From Flavipsychrobacter sp. (GTDB taxonomy: Bacteria; Bacteroidota; Bacteroidia; Chitinophagales; Chitinophagaceae): a DNA stretch of 64,000 nucleotides. Shown here piece by piece: positions 44,408 to 53,470 of the stretch. The notes under the pieces are model-generated. The model was not told the DNA's origin. It saw nothing but the letters and a program-made list of their open reading frames with translations, and ran no database searches. The stretch's first letter is position 1. Each line of letters starts with the position of its first letter. The position numbers and the translations under genes are program-made. The stretch covers positions 124,001 to 188,000 of the forward strand of contig JAJNBJ010000003.1 of NCBI GenBank assembly GCA_021155965.1, given 5' to 3'.

Positions 44408-44959
44408 ATGAACGTTACCACTACCCCACTTGAAGGACTATTGATACTGGAGCCCAAAGTACACCGCGATGACCGGGGCTATTTCTTCGAAAGCTATAAT
44501 ATGCAGGCTCTTGCTACTGCAGGCAACTATACAACCCCATTTGTGCAGGATAACCAGGCACGGTCGGTAAAGAATGTATTGCGAGGACTGCATTACCAGA
44601 ACCTGCCGGTGCCGCAGGCAAAGCTGATACGTGTGCTGGAGGGCAGGATATGGGATGTGGCGGTGGATATACGTAAGAACAGCCCCACTTATAAGCAATG
44701 GTTTGGCATAGAGCTGACCGCTGAGAATAAGCTGCAACTATTAATACCTCACGGTTTTGCACATGGATATGCTGTATTGAGCGATACAGCGGAAGTGTTC
44801 TACAAATGCGATAACTTCTATAACAAGCCGACAGAAGGCGGCATCTACTTTGCCGATACTGAAATAGGTGTAGACTGGAAGATCAACATTAATGATGCTA
44901 TCATCTCGGAGAAAGACCAAAAGCAACCGATGCTAAAAGATGCATCGAATACATTTTAA
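44408..44959 (+). CDS. rfbC: dTDP-4-dehydrorhamnose 3,5-epimerase family protein
   Basis: The 183-residue cupin enzyme epimerises a dTDP-4-keto-6-deoxysugar. The catalytic His is in RGLHYQ near residue 62, the partner Asp in DVAVDIRKNSP, and the Tyr in EVFYKCDNFY; HGFAHGYAVLSD is also conserved. rfbA, rfbB and rfbD are not in this window, so the product sugar is uncertain: with the DegT enzyme it could be an aminosugar rather than rhamnose. It is in an operon with the aminotransferase. Confidence 0.93.
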   Translation: MNVTTTPLEGLLILEPKVHRDDRGYFFESYNMQALATAGNYTTPFVQDNQARSVKNVLRGLHYQNLPVPQAKLIRVLEGRIWDVAVDIRKNSPTYKQWFGIELTAENKLQLLIPHGFAHGYAVLSDTAEVFYKCDNFYNKPTEGGIYFADTEIGVDWKININDAIISEKDQKQPMLKDASNTF

Positions 44960-45074
44960 TGTAGAGGACACGCTGATGTGTGACGGATTTTTAAACGATA
45001 CAGAGAAACAAGAATAGCGGACATATCAGATATGCAAATGGGATGGTTGCCTATGACGCTAAAAGTATTTGATT

Positions 45075-45485
45075 TTATTGAGAGAATAGTAGTAAATTTT
45101 CCGAATAAGCCGGGAACAATCCAGTTATCCGATTGAATTTAATTTTATTGCTAAGGTAGTTAAAGACAAGGGCACTGTTCACGACTGTATCATAAAAGTA
45201 CTTATTTTTATAACCATACACTTCAAAAGTTATTTCGGAGTCGTTTGATCTCGAGTAGTATAAAGCTGAACTGTCATAACTAACTAACATGGTTGTATCG
45301 TTGAGCTTGGTTATTGGAAAATCATAACTAACTGAAATAATAGAATCAGGCTTGTTGTAATAATTATAGACTATTGCGCCTGACCAATGGTGCATACCTT
45401 CCATTTTGGATGCATGACTTAAAGGTGATGTCTTATTTTTTTTACAACTACTAATGAGTAAAAAAGCCAAAAATAAAATAAACAT
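45075..45485 (-). CDS. Hypothetical lipoprotein (136 aa)
   Basis: The ATG at 45485 gives the lipoprotein signal MFILFLAFLLISSC followed by KKNKTSPLSH; the track start at 45512 adds nine residues. The mature part has beta-like segments (GAIVYNYYNKPDSIISVSYDFP, ITFEVYGYKNKYFYD) and no motif I recognise. It stands on the minus strand after the epimerase gene and before the acyloxyacyl hydrolase. Confidence 0.68.
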   Translation of the reverse strand: MFILFLAFLLISSCKKNKTSPLSHASKMEGMHHWSGAIVYNYYNKPDSIISVSYDFPITKLNDTTMLVSYDSSALYYSRSNDSEITFEVYGYKNKYFYDTVVNSALVFNYLSNKIKFNRITGLFPAYSENLLLFSQ

Positions 45486-45546
45486 CTTTTTCACAGGACT
45501 TGCATAAATCACTTTATTACAAATCTAAAGCATTTTCGAATAAAAC

Positions 45547-46680
45547 TTACAACCCCACCCCAATTCCAAATTCTGAGTATTCAGCAACAGCCATATGAGT
45601 ATTGAGCAGTGCTGTAATAAATAGCTCCTTAATTACACCTTTCTCGCTTTGAATAAGGTATAGGTTAGCGCCAAACTTTTGATTGAAGGGATCGTTGCCA
45701 TAGGTGAGGTAAGTGGTGCGGTAGTAATAACCTACCTGCGTGAGTATCCCTACCCTGCCAATAAGAAATTCGTGGCCAAGGAAGAAAGTACCATCCCAGG
45801 CATTACTGCGCTCGTGGCCTGTGTGAATTCCATAAGTTTTGTAGAATGCATAGGTAGGTTCGTGGTAGGCATAATCAATGCCACCGTATATCTTATTCTT
45901 GCTCCGGTACCTTCTGCTCGCATAGCCAGATACAATATAGACAGGCAGATGCGGGTTGCCAGTGGCGTTGGCCTCATTGAAGCCGATGCCCATCCTCAGG
46001 TGCAGCAGCCACCGGTCAGCCAGCTTTGGGAGGTCACCCCTGATTATTCTTTTGGGTTTATAGGTTGCGGGGAAATATTGTATCCCCACATGCGCACCAA
46101 CCATATTCACACCAAGGTTAGGCGGCCTGAAATAGCCATTAGAAATGTGGGTGAAGTTCACACCCGCCTGCAACTGCCAGTGATCATCAGCATGATAACG
46201 CAGGTCTGTCATGAAAATAGCAAAGTCATTGATGTGCGAGCCTATTGCCGTATTCACAGTATCTGCTGGTGATCTGCGGCTGTATTTTTTAGTAACGTAG
46301 GCAATGCCATCACCAATACGAAGCGTCCATTCCAGCTTTTTACCGCGTACAATAGGTACCTGTATATTGGGATAAATGCCCACACAGTGGCCAAACACCT
46401 GGTTGTTGCCATAGTCGGTCAAGGTCATGCCCAACCCGATCTGCGGAAAATTGCGGCGCTGATGCCATTCTTTTTTGCCATAGGTCTGCCATACAAAATT
46501 CACATCCACTGCAGTAGATAGTTCTGGTATGGGTGCGGTGAATTTTTTAGTATGCTTAATGATCTTGCCTGCCATTAGGTTAGTTTCCACACCAAACCCT
46601 GAAAACGCATCGTCCTGCTGCGCGGATGCCCGGGCGGCTAGCAGTAATAATAGTATGCAGGTAAATGGTTTTATGGCCAT
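45547..46680 (-). CDS. PagL-like acyloxyacyl hydrolase (lipid A deacylase), copy 1
   Basis: A signal peptide (MAIKPFTCILLLLLAARASAQ) is followed by an outer-membrane beta-barrel of about 355 residues. The segment NFTHISNGYFRPPNLGVNM has the H-x-S active site of PagL, which removes the 3-O-linked acyl chain from lipid A in the outer membrane. The barrel length exceeds Pseudomonas PagL and is typical of Bacteroidota homologs. The paralog at 49086-50228 aligns over its whole length (FVWQTYGKKEWHQRR versus FVWQTYGKKDWQQRR). The gene is separated from it by Prx and an acyltransferase. Confidence 0.85.
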   Translation of the reverse strand: MAIKPFTCILLLLLAARASAQQDDAFSGFGVETNLMAGKIIKHTKKFTAPIPELSTAVDVNFVWQTYGKKEWHQRRNFPQIGLGMTLTDYGNNQVFGHCVGIYPNIQVPIVRGKKLEWTLRIGDGIAYVTKKYSRRSPADTVNTAIGSHINDFAIFMTDLRYHADDHWQLQAGVNFTHISNGYFRPPNLGVNMVGAHVGIQYFPATYKPKRIIRGDLPKLADRWLLHLRMGIGFNEANATGNPHLPVYIVSGYASRRYRSKNKIYGGIDYAYHEPTYAFYKTYGIHTGHERSNAWDGTFFLGHEFLIGRVGILTQVGYYYRTTYLTYGNDPFNQKFGANLYLIQSEKGVIKELFITALLNTHMAVAEYSEFGIGVGL

Positions 46681-46800
46681 ATTATAAATATAGTTTCACA
46701 CTATATTAACTTTACTGATCGTAATTTTAGGAGTATTACAAAAGTACTAAACCGCAACAACATACGTTATCCATTATATACCTCTATAACTGATCCTAGT

Positions 46801-47334
46801 ATGACAAATGACCTGATATACAGGCCTGGCACCGTGAATGACAGGCAGCAGCTGAAAGAACTGGGGCTAATTGCTTATGGCGAATTTGCCAATACACTTA
46901 CCCCTGAAAACTGGGGGAAAATGGAAGCTAGCCTCAGCGATGAAGAAAAGCTGACACAACTGCTGGATACAGCTAAAGTGTACGTATGTGCGCACCGTGG
47001 CGAGATAGTGGGCATGGCCTACCTGGTGCCACGCGGTAATCCAACCCCCATATATCCGGCTGAATGGTCTTATATACGGCTGGTGGGCGTGCATCCACAC
47101 CATCGCGGGAAAGGGATAGCCAAAACACTTACCCAGCAGTGCATCAATTATGCAAAACGAACGGGAGAGAAGACCATTGGCCTGCACACATCGGAAATGA
47201 TGGATGCTGCACGGCATATTTATGAAGGGTTTGGTTTTAAAATGCAGCAAGAGATAGACAACCCGTTTGGAGTAAAATACTGGCTATACAGTCTTGACCT
47301 TACAAATAATAATGCAAAAGGACAGGCTGCCTAA
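46801..47334 (+). CDS. GNAT family N-acetyltransferase
   Basis: The 177-residue protein has the acetyl-CoA-binding motif VGVHPHHRGKGIAKTLTQQCINYAKR (motif A) and the later IGLHTSEMMDAARHIYEGFGF (motif B). It transfers acetyl to an unknown amine substrate in the cytosol. It converges with the peroxiredoxin gene; a shared hairpin terminator begins inside its last codons. Confidence 0.92.
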   Translation: MTNDLIYRPGTVNDRQQLKELGLIAYGEFANTLTPENWGKMEASLSDEEKLTQLLDTAKVYVCAHRGEIVGMAYLVPRGNPTPIYPAEWSYIRLVGVHPHHRGKGIAKTLTQQCINYAKRTGEKTIGLHTSEMMDAARHIYEGFGFKMQQEIDNPFGVKYWLYSLDLTNNNAKGQAA

Positions 47335-47347
47335 CCTGTCCTTTTGT
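47314..47347. terminator. Bidirectional terminator between convergent GNAT and peroxiredoxin genes
   Basis: GCAAAAGGACAGG (47314-47326) pairs with CCTGTCCTTTTGT (47335-47347) in 12 of 13 positions. The GNAT stop codon TAA forms the last three bases of the loop, so the left arm is coding sequence. Confidence 0.8.
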
Positions 47348-47364
47348 AGCAATCAGAAAATAAC

Positions 47365-48003
47365 TTAATTCAGATCCGGTTGTGGCGTATACCGCAGGTA
47401 TGGCTTTATTATCTTCAACCCTTTAGGGAATTTCTTTTCAGCTTCTTCGGTCGTCACCGCCGGAACAACAATAACGTCTTCTCCATGCTTCCAATCCGCC
47501 GGGGTAGCTACACTATAATTAGCGGTCAGTTGCAGTGAATCGATCACTCGCAATACTTCCACAAAATTCCTGCCTGTGGATGCAGGATAAGTAATCGACA
47601 ATTTCAGCTTCTTGTCAGGACCTATAATGAACAATGAACGCACGGTTGCAGTAGCTGATGCATTGGGATGTATCATATCATATAGTGTTGCCACATTGCG
47701 GTCGGCATCAGCTATAATCGGGAAGTCCACGGTGGTTTTCTGTGTTTCATTAATGTCGCTCACCCATCCCTGGTGTTTATCCAGCGGGTCTACGCTCACT
47801 GCCAGTACTTTTACATTTCTCTTTGCGAATTCATCTTTTAGCTGTGCCGTCCTGCCCAGCTCTGTAGTACATACCGGCGTATAATCTGCAGGGTGCGAAA
47901 ACAACACACCCCAGCTATCGCCCAGGTAGTCGAAAAAATTGATGTCACCATTGGTGGTGGTTGCTTTAAAATCGGGAACGGTATCCCCTAAGTGTATTGC
48001 CAT
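47365..48003 (-). CDS. 1-Cys type peroxiredoxin (AhpC/TSA, Prx6 group)
   Basis: The 212-residue protein reduces peroxides in the cytosol. The peroxidatic Cys is in HPADYTPVCTTELGR near residue 46, and the extended C-terminal domain with WKHGEDVIVVPAVTTEEAEKKFP is typical of the Prx6 subgroup. No second Cys positioned for resolution is apparent, consistent with a 1-Cys enzyme. It lies inside the duplicated lipid-remodelling region and separates the two PagL-like genes. Confidence 0.95.
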   Translation of the reverse strand: MAIHLGDTVPDFKATTTNGDINFFDYLGDSWGVLFSHPADYTPVCTTELGRTAQLKDEFAKRNVKVLAVSVDPLDKHQGWVSDINETQKTTVDFPIIADADRNVATLYDMIHPNASATATVRSLFIIGPDKKLKLSITYPASTGRNFVEVLRVIDSLQLTANYSVATPADWKHGEDVIVVPAVTTEEAEKKFPKGLKIIKPYLRYTPQPDLN

Positions 48004-48035
48004 AGTATTTAGTTTAGGCGTGCAATTTAAGCAGC

Positions 48036-49070
48036 CTAGCCGAATTTCAGCGAATTGATCTTTTTGCGGAGAGGTTTTTCAATAAACATGTATGAGAGTG
48101 CAGACACAAGGAGCAATGCAAGTAACCCTAAAAAGAAAAAATACTGTTTAGGTATATGCATATATTGCTTATTCACAGCTTCGAGGAATTTAAATACCGG
48201 GAATTGCAGAATGTATATCCCATAGCTTATCTCCCCCAGGAAAACAAACCATTGCAAATTCAGGATGCTTGCATTGTTTACAGCCACACTTAAAACAAAT
48301 ATCATAAACACCGGCGCTATAAGCCCAACATGGTAACTTACATTATCGGGACGGTAGATGATCAGGGCAATGATCAATAACAGCAAACCAGCCGCGATCC
48401 AATTACTTTTGGGCATTGAAGACCTGTTATTAGTGTATAAATAACCGCCTATCATGCCAATAAGAAACTGGCTGATATGCATGACAGGATTAAAAAAAAC
48501 AGTATCAACAATACTATCAGGCAGGCTCCACCGGGAGGTATAATATTTGAGATGAAAGTATTGCGACAGCAGAAAGAGAACGACTGTTATACCAATAAAC
48601 AGTTTTGTATTCTTATTAAGCAACAGTAAAAAAAATGGGAATACAGCATAAAACAGCATTTCGACTGAGATAGACCATGCCGGGGAATTAAGCACTAGTG
48701 GATAGGACGGTACCCATGACTGGAGGAAGGAGGCGCTCAGCAATACTTCTTTCAAAGCTGTTCCATTGAGCGGATAGTTAAGAAAGAAAACAGCCACCGG
48801 CACCATGAACAGCAGTGCCAGCCAGTACACCGGCACAATGCGGCCAATACGCCGTTGAAAATAATCTGCATAACTGACATGAACACCGCTATACGATATA
48901 CATAACACAAAACCGGAAAGCACAAAGAAGTAGCTAACCGGTATGTTGCCGCTTTGAAACAGGTTGTTTGATAAGGTGAATGGGAATACACCATAACCGA
49001 AATGGTGGATCACCACCATTATTGCGGCAATGGCACGCGTGGATGTAAGGGCATTTATCTGTTGCCTCAT
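48036..49070 (-). CDS. Acyltransferase-3 family membrane O-acyltransferase, copy 1
   Basis: This 344-residue protein has about ten membrane segments. It starts with INALTSTRAIAAIMVVIHHFGYG, containing the conserved His of the OafA/YrhL family, and later has FFVLSGFVLCISY, RRIGRIVPVYWLAL and FLGEISYGIYILQFPVF. The family adds acetyl or other acyl groups to extracytoplasmic sugars, for instance O-antigen. The gene at 50264-51307 is a paralog of similar length. It is 15 bases downstream of the second PagL-like gene on the same strand. Confidence 0.92.
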   Translation of the reverse strand: MRQQINALTSTRAIAAIMVVIHHFGYGVFPFTLSNNLFQSGNIPVSYFFVLSGFVLCISYSGVHVSYADYFQRRIGRIVPVYWLALLFMVPVAVFFLNYPLNGTALKEVLLSASFLQSWVPSYPLVLNSPAWSISVEMLFYAVFPFFLLLLNKNTKLFIGITVVLFLLSQYFHLKYYTSRWSLPDSIVDTVFFNPVMHISQFLIGMIGGYLYTNNRSSMPKSNWIAAGLLLLIIALIIYRPDNVSYHVGLIAPVFMIFVLSVAVNNASILNLQWFVFLGEISYGIYILQFPVFKFLEAVNKQYMHIPKQYFFFLGLLALLLVSALSYMFIEKPLRKKINSLKFG

Positions 49071-49085
49071 GCAATTTTTATTTCT

Positions 49086-50228
49086 TTAGATCCCAAAGCC
49101 TATCCCGAATTCAGCCAGTTGGGCAACCACAAAATGGGTAAGCAGCAAACCTGATACAAAAACTTCCTTTATGGGCCCTTTCTCGCGCTGCACAATATAG
49201 ACATTGCCCCCTATCTTTTGATAAATATCATCGAACTTCAGGAAGGTTTGCCGGTAATAATAGCCAACTTGTGTAACAAGCCCCACCCTGCCAACTATAA
49301 ATTCATTACCAACGAAAACAGCCCCATCCCAGGAGTGGCTTCTTTCATGGCCGATATGCACACCATAATTTTTCAGGAAGGCATATACATCGCCATGATA
49401 GGCGTAGTCCATCCCTATAAATAACTTATTCTTGCCAAGCCAGCGCCTGCTGAGGTAGCCCGCAGCAAAATAAGAAGGGCAAACCGGGTTGCCTGCCGCC
49501 CGCGCCTTTTTATACGAAATGCTGGCACGCCCCTGCAGCAACCACCTGTTGGGTAGTTTTTCCAGGTCTCGCACAATACGTTTGGGTTTGGAGCAGGTAG
49601 GAAAATACCTGACTCCCACGTGGCCGCCCAGCATATTGATGCCCAGGTTTGGCTCTGAATAATCGGCATTGGATATGTGTGTGAAATTAGCGCCTAGCTG
49701 GAACTGCCAATGGTCGTTATAACTATAACGCAGGTCGGTCATGAAGATTGCAAAATCGTTGAAGTGGCTACTTACGGCACTGTTGGCAGTATCCATAGGC
49801 TCATTCGCATTAGGGTTATACCGGCGGGTCACATACCCCAGACCATTCCCCAAGCGGAACGTCCACTCCAGGTCTTTGCCACTGATAATAGGTATCTGCA
49901 GGTTGGGATATATGCCCACGCACCTGCCATATATGGCGTTATTCCCATAGTCGGTAAAAGTGATACCCACTCCTACAACCGGGAAGCCCCGGCGCTGCTG
50001 CCAGTCCTTTTTGCCGTAGGTCTGCCATACAAAATTCACATCCAGCGCATTGGATAATGGCGGAACGGGCGAGGTAAATTTTTGGGTGTGCCTGATGATC
50101 TTGCCCGATAACGCATTTACCTCCACTCCAAAGCCAGCCAGCGGATCATTAGTTTGGGCGCACAGGCTTAACGGTGCAACCGCCAAAACAAATAGCACAA
50201 CCCTTAATGCATTACCAAACAAAGCCAT
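49086..50228 (-). CDS. PagL-like acyloxyacyl hydrolase, copy 2
   Basis: From the ATG at 50228 a signal peptide (MALFGNALRVVLFVLAVAPLSLCAQ) precedes the same barrel as copy 1. The active site region reads NFTHISNADYSEPNLGINM, retaining H-x-S. The track start at 50357 runs into the upstream acyltransferase gene and is rejected. It is preceded on the minus strand by acyltransferase copy 2 and followed 15 bases later by acyltransferase copy 1, so it is probably in one operon with both. Confidence 0.85.
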   Translation of the reverse strand: MALFGNALRVVLFVLAVAPLSLCAQTNDPLAGFGVEVNALSGKIIRHTQKFTSPVPPLSNALDVNFVWQTYGKKDWQQRRGFPVVGVGITFTDYGNNAIYGRCVGIYPNLQIPIISGKDLEWTFRLGNGLGYVTRRYNPNANEPMDTANSAVSSHFNDFAIFMTDLRYSYNDHWQFQLGANFTHISNADYSEPNLGINMLGGHVGVRYFPTCSKPKRIVRDLEKLPNRWLLQGRASISYKKARAAGNPVCPSYFAAGYLSRRWLGKNKLFIGMDYAYHGDVYAFLKNYGVHIGHERSHSWDGAVFVGNEFIVGRVGLVTQVGYYYRQTFLKFDDIYQKIGGNVYIVQREKGPIKEVFVSGLLLTHFVVAQLAEFGIGFGI

Positions 50229-50263
50229 ACAGAACAAAAATAAAGCTATTTCTGTTCGGAAAA

Positions 50264-51307
50264 TTAATGCGTGGTTAGTTTTGTGCCGGAATGCCTTTTC
50301 ACGATGTTTCGTATAGGTTTTTCGATGAAATAATAGCTGATAATAGCTGTGACACATAATATTGCAAATGCAAAAAAGAAAAAGTATGAGGGCGATAGCT
50401 TTAAGTGGGTATTGTTAAACTCCGCTAAGGTCGCATATACCGGGAACTGTAAAATGTATATGCCGTAACTGATCTCTCCAAGAAAAACCAGTGGCCTGCT
50501 GTTTAGAAATACCGGATCATAAACAGCTACGCTAATAATGAACAATAAAAACAGCGGCGCAAACAATCCGACATCGAAAAATAGGTGAATTGGCTTTAAG
50601 GTAAGACCTAAAAGTATGACACAAAACAAAGCCAGAGGCATAAATGGAATTCTCTTTTTAAAAGGGCGCCTATGCATGAACCAATAGCCACCTACCATAC
50701 CTACCAGGAATTGATTGATATGCATAAGAGGATTATACATGAAAAAACTAAAGTTATTGGTCTGCGTAAAATCATTTTTAAAAAATATATGAAAAAGAAT
50801 TTGGGTCAGGAGAAAAATGACGATAGTAAACACGATGAATAATTGCTCTTTTTTCTTCTGAAAAAATAAAAGCAATGGAAACACTATATAAAAAAACATT
50901 TCCACTGAAATACTCCAGGCAGCGGTATTAAGCACTATCGCATATTCGGGTATATAGGTCTGTATAAAAAGTGCGCAGTAAATAATTTGTACCATTACCC
51001 CATGCGTATAGATATTCTTGTAAATACAGAAGAAGACCAGTATAAACCAACCTAATGCAAGATAATAAGCTGGCGCTATCCTTGCCAGGCGCTTCTTAAA
51101 ATAGCTCCGGTAGCTGCCATAACCGGGTGAATAAGAAATATATAGTACAAACCCGGAAAGCACATAAAAATAACTTACCGCAAGATTACCATTCATAAAA
51201 ATACCCCTTACACGGGTGAACGGCTCCTCCATTCTGCCAAAGTGGTAGATCAATATCATTATTGCAGCAAATGCACGGGTAGCGGTCAGAGAATTGATCT
51301 GTTTCAT
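50264..51307 (-). CDS. Acyltransferase-3 family membrane O-acyltransferase, copy 2
   Basis: The 347-residue paralog begins QINSLTATRAFAAIMILIYHFGRME, shares FYVLSGFVLYISYSPGYGSY and KRLARIAPAYYLALGW with copy 1, and ends in IIRYYFIEKPIRN-like ISYYFIEKPIRN. It has about ten membrane segments. It heads the block of four envelope genes and is divergent from the small membrane protein at 51404. Its substrate is not known; acylation of surface glycans is the family role. Confidence 0.92.
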   Translation of the reverse strand: MKQINSLTATRAFAAIMILIYHFGRMEEPFTRVRGIFMNGNLAVSYFYVLSGFVLYISYSPGYGSYRSYFKKRLARIAPAYYLALGWFILVFFCIYKNIYTHGVMVQIIYCALFIQTYIPEYAIVLNTAAWSISVEMFFYIVFPLLLFFQKKKEQLFIVFTIVIFLLTQILFHIFFKNDFTQTNNFSFFMYNPLMHINQFLVGMVGGYWFMHRRPFKKRIPFMPLALFCVILLGLTLKPIHLFFDVGLFAPLFLLFIISVAVYDPVFLNSRPLVFLGEISYGIYILQFPVYATLAEFNNTHLKLSPSYFFFFAFAILCVTAIISYYFIEKPIRNIVKRHSGTKLTTH

Positions 51308-51403
51308 TTTTTACAAGTGTTGTGCATTCTTATAGTAAACTCAACAAATCTAATTATTTGCAGGCATGCTATTTATACATACATATGTGCAAATACTAAA
51401 ACT

Positions 51404-51616
51404 ATGGAAAAACGGGCTATAGGACTTGTGTTAACCGTATTAGGCATCATATCACTGATAATTGGTGGCTATACCTTTGTGAACCATACCGGCAACACTT
51501 ATAACATTAAACTGATCATTGCCACTGCAGTATTGGGCATTGTATTTTTTACTGCTGGCATTAACCTGGTGCGTAGCACTAAAGACACATTGAAGAACAA
51601 TGAGCGGGTTGGTTAG
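51404..51616 (+). CDS. Small two-segment membrane protein (70 aa)
   Basis: From the ATG at 51404 the protein has two hydrophobic segments (RAIGLVLTVLGIISLIIGGYTFV and LIIATAVLGIVFFTAGINLV) joined by a short polar loop, and a charged tail (RSTKDTLKNNERVG). The track start at 51242 gives a cysteine-rich extension overlapping the divergent gene and is rejected. Function unknown; similar short proteins are common in Bacteroidota. It is tail to tail with the PKD lipoprotein. Confidence 0.65.
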   Translation: MEKRAIGLVLTVLGIISLIIGGYTFVNHTGNTYNIKLIIATAVLGIVFFTAGINLVRSTKDTLKNNERVG

Positions 51617-51617
51617 C

Positions 51618-52505
51618 TTATGGTGTATGCAATCTATATTCATAAAAATACTGCGCTTTTGAATTGCCGAACGGGCCATAGCTGTATCTGCGATAATAGC
51701 CTATGGTATCTTTAGTGTGGTCATATGCAATCCCGGTACTATCGAAACCAAATGATGTGTATTTCTTGTAGCAAAGAATATTGCCTGCCGACCTTGCCGG
51801 GTCATATACCAAGGTGTCTTTTCCAACTGCAACTGCTACTTCATTAACATAGTTTATAGCAAAAGAAGTATCCATTGTATTAGTTACCCGTTTCATTAAC
51901 TCAGACCTGGTGCCATGCCAGTTTCTGCTACCTGGTATAAGGTGGGTATAGAGCGGATCATTGAGTATTGAAACGGTCCGTTTCAGCGCGTATGCGGAAT
52001 TATTGTTCACCAATAGCGTAACGCTATACTGACCGGTATCCGCATAAGTATGGACAGGGAAAGAATCAGCAGATGTGTTTCCGTCACCAAAATCCCACAA
52101 ATAGCTGCAATCGGGCAGTTGCAACCACTTTAAATTAAACGAAACTGAGCGCCCCGGCAGGGGTATGCCTGACATAAAAAAATCTAAATTAGGGCTGATG
52201 CCTATAACCTTACTCACCTTTTTAGCCTCATCATTATTGATGGTAAGTGTTATGGTATAAACACCTGTTGCTTTGTAGTAGTGAACTTCTTCATTGGCGG
52301 TAGAGGTAGTGCCATCGCCAAATGTCCATAAATACGTATAACCGGAAGCCTTGGATAAAGTTGAAGATATATGTAGCTCATGGACAAAATTACGTGGGCC
52401 CGGCGACACCGTGATCTCGAAATTGGGGACTACATTTTTCTTTTTACAGCCCGGTTGCAGGCATACCAGCCCGGCAATGAATAATAGAAAGGAGAGGTTT
52501 TTCAT
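51618..52505 (-). CDS. PKD domain lipoprotein (295 aa)
   Basis: A lipoprotein signal (MKNLSFLLFIAGLVCLQPGC) is followed by two PKD domains: about residues 30-105 with YLWTFGDGTTS and about 108-185 with YLWDFGDGNTS. The C-terminal 110 residues have no motif I know. PKD domains are beta-sandwiches found on surface proteins that bind carbohydrate or protein. It ends beside the small membrane protein gene and opens onto the repeat field. Confidence 0.88.
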   Translation of the reverse strand: MKNLSFLLFIAGLVCLQPGCKKKNVVPNFEITVSPGPRNFVHELHISSTLSKASGYTYLWTFGDGTTSTANEEVHYYKATGVYTITLTINNDEAKKVSKVIGISPNLDFFMSGIPLPGRSVSFNLKWLQLPDCSYLWDFGDGNTSADSFPVHTYADTGQYSVTLLVNNNSAYALKRTVSILNDPLYTHLIPGSRNWHGTRSELMKRVTNTMDTSFAINYVNEVAVAVGKDTLVYDPARSAGNILCYKKYTSFGFDSTGIAYDHTKDTIGYYRRYSYGPFGNSKAQYFYEYRLHTP

Positions 52506-52898
52506 AAGGATAATTATAAGATAGTATCAATATCACCGCAATTATGATGCCAAAGATCATTTGTCCTTCTGTCCCAGGCGGGCCCCAACTGGCGCGAGTT
52601 AGCGCAGCGCTCCTGTTCATCCTCTAATTCTGAAAATCCTGATTCAGACGATCACCCGCGCATCCATCGTAACACTTTCCACAATATACCGAAAAAAAGC
52701 ACTCGTTGCGCCGACAGGTTTTGACACAAAAGTTTTTCAATACAAAAAATTTTCACAAACCGCCGAAACCCGCTCCCACAGCGCAAACTAATTTCCGTCA
52801 CGGGTGTACCGTCATGGATTTTAAATTTTTTCACCCAAAATTTCTTCCGGAACTTTACATAGAAACAGCCCCGTGTGCTAACCTTGTGGCATTTGTGG

Positions 52899-52916
52899 TC
52901 CCGATAGCTATCGGGA
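52899..52916. repeat. Perfect 18-bp palindrome
   Basis: TCCCGATAGCTATCGGGA is its own complement. Followed within 10 bases by a second hairpin (TCACCCTGAGCTTGCCGAAGGGGTGA), a type of dispersed intergenic repeat. Confidence 0.85.
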
Positions 52917-53000
52917 TCGTGCCTTCACCCTGAGCTTGCCGAAGGGGTGATTAGTTTTTTCGGCACAAGGCTCAAGCTCTTTGAATGACTGACAACTTAT

Positions 53001-53130
53001 GACTTACGACTTATGACTTAGACTTATGACTTACGACTTACGACTTACGACTTATGACTTACGACTTACGACTTATGACTTACGACTTATGACTTATGAC
53101 TTACGACTTACGACTTATGACTTATGACTT
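53001..53130 (+). repeat. Heptanucleotide tandem array (GACTTAY, about 18.7 copies)
   Basis: Units are GACTTAC or GACTTAT; one unit is six bases (GACTTA). I counted 18 complete units plus GACTT over 130 bases. Seven is not a multiple of three and no gene crosses it, so it is a simple-sequence array that could vary in copy number by slippage. Confidence 0.93.
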
Positions 53131-53194
53131 ATTTACCTGCCGTAGCTTTTTTGCGAAGGCAGGCGGCTTTCAACATCCAAAACCAGGAAATCCC

Positions 53195-53250
53195 GGTATA
53201 ATTATACCTTTTTCGGGTATAATTATACCTTTTCAGGGTATAATTATACC
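53195..53250. repeat. Three palindromes GGTATAATTATACC at exact 21-bp period
   Basis: The 14-bp palindrome begins at 53195, 53216 and 53237. Twenty-one bases is two helical turns, so all three would face the same side of DNA. Linkers are TTTTTCG and TTTTCAG. Read as coding they would give GIIIPF repeats, but no gene is supported there. Confidence 0.85.
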
Positions 53251-53470
53251 CTTTTATACCCGTTTATACCTAATGATAAAACACATAAGATTTGCCAGTA
53301 GCGCATTTCACCCACATAAAATAAAAAATATGTATCAAAAACCGGCTTTTCCCAAATTATACCTTCTTACCCGAAGCTTTTCTCTCCACCTCCAAAGCTT
53401 TTTTCAGCGAAGGGCCCCTCGGTTTTCCTCCGGCCCTCGTATGAGGGCAAACATGCTGCTCACAATTTTT

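Noticed and set aside
45679-46272. 197-aa ORF antisense to PagL-like copy 1
   Set aside because: The minus strand has a signal peptide and a H-x-S motif with a paralog; this frame is a shadow.
53001-53250. Possible CRISPR array
   Set aside because: The heptamer units have no spacers and the palindromes are separated by only 7 bases, so there is no repeat-spacer pattern and no cas gene nearby.
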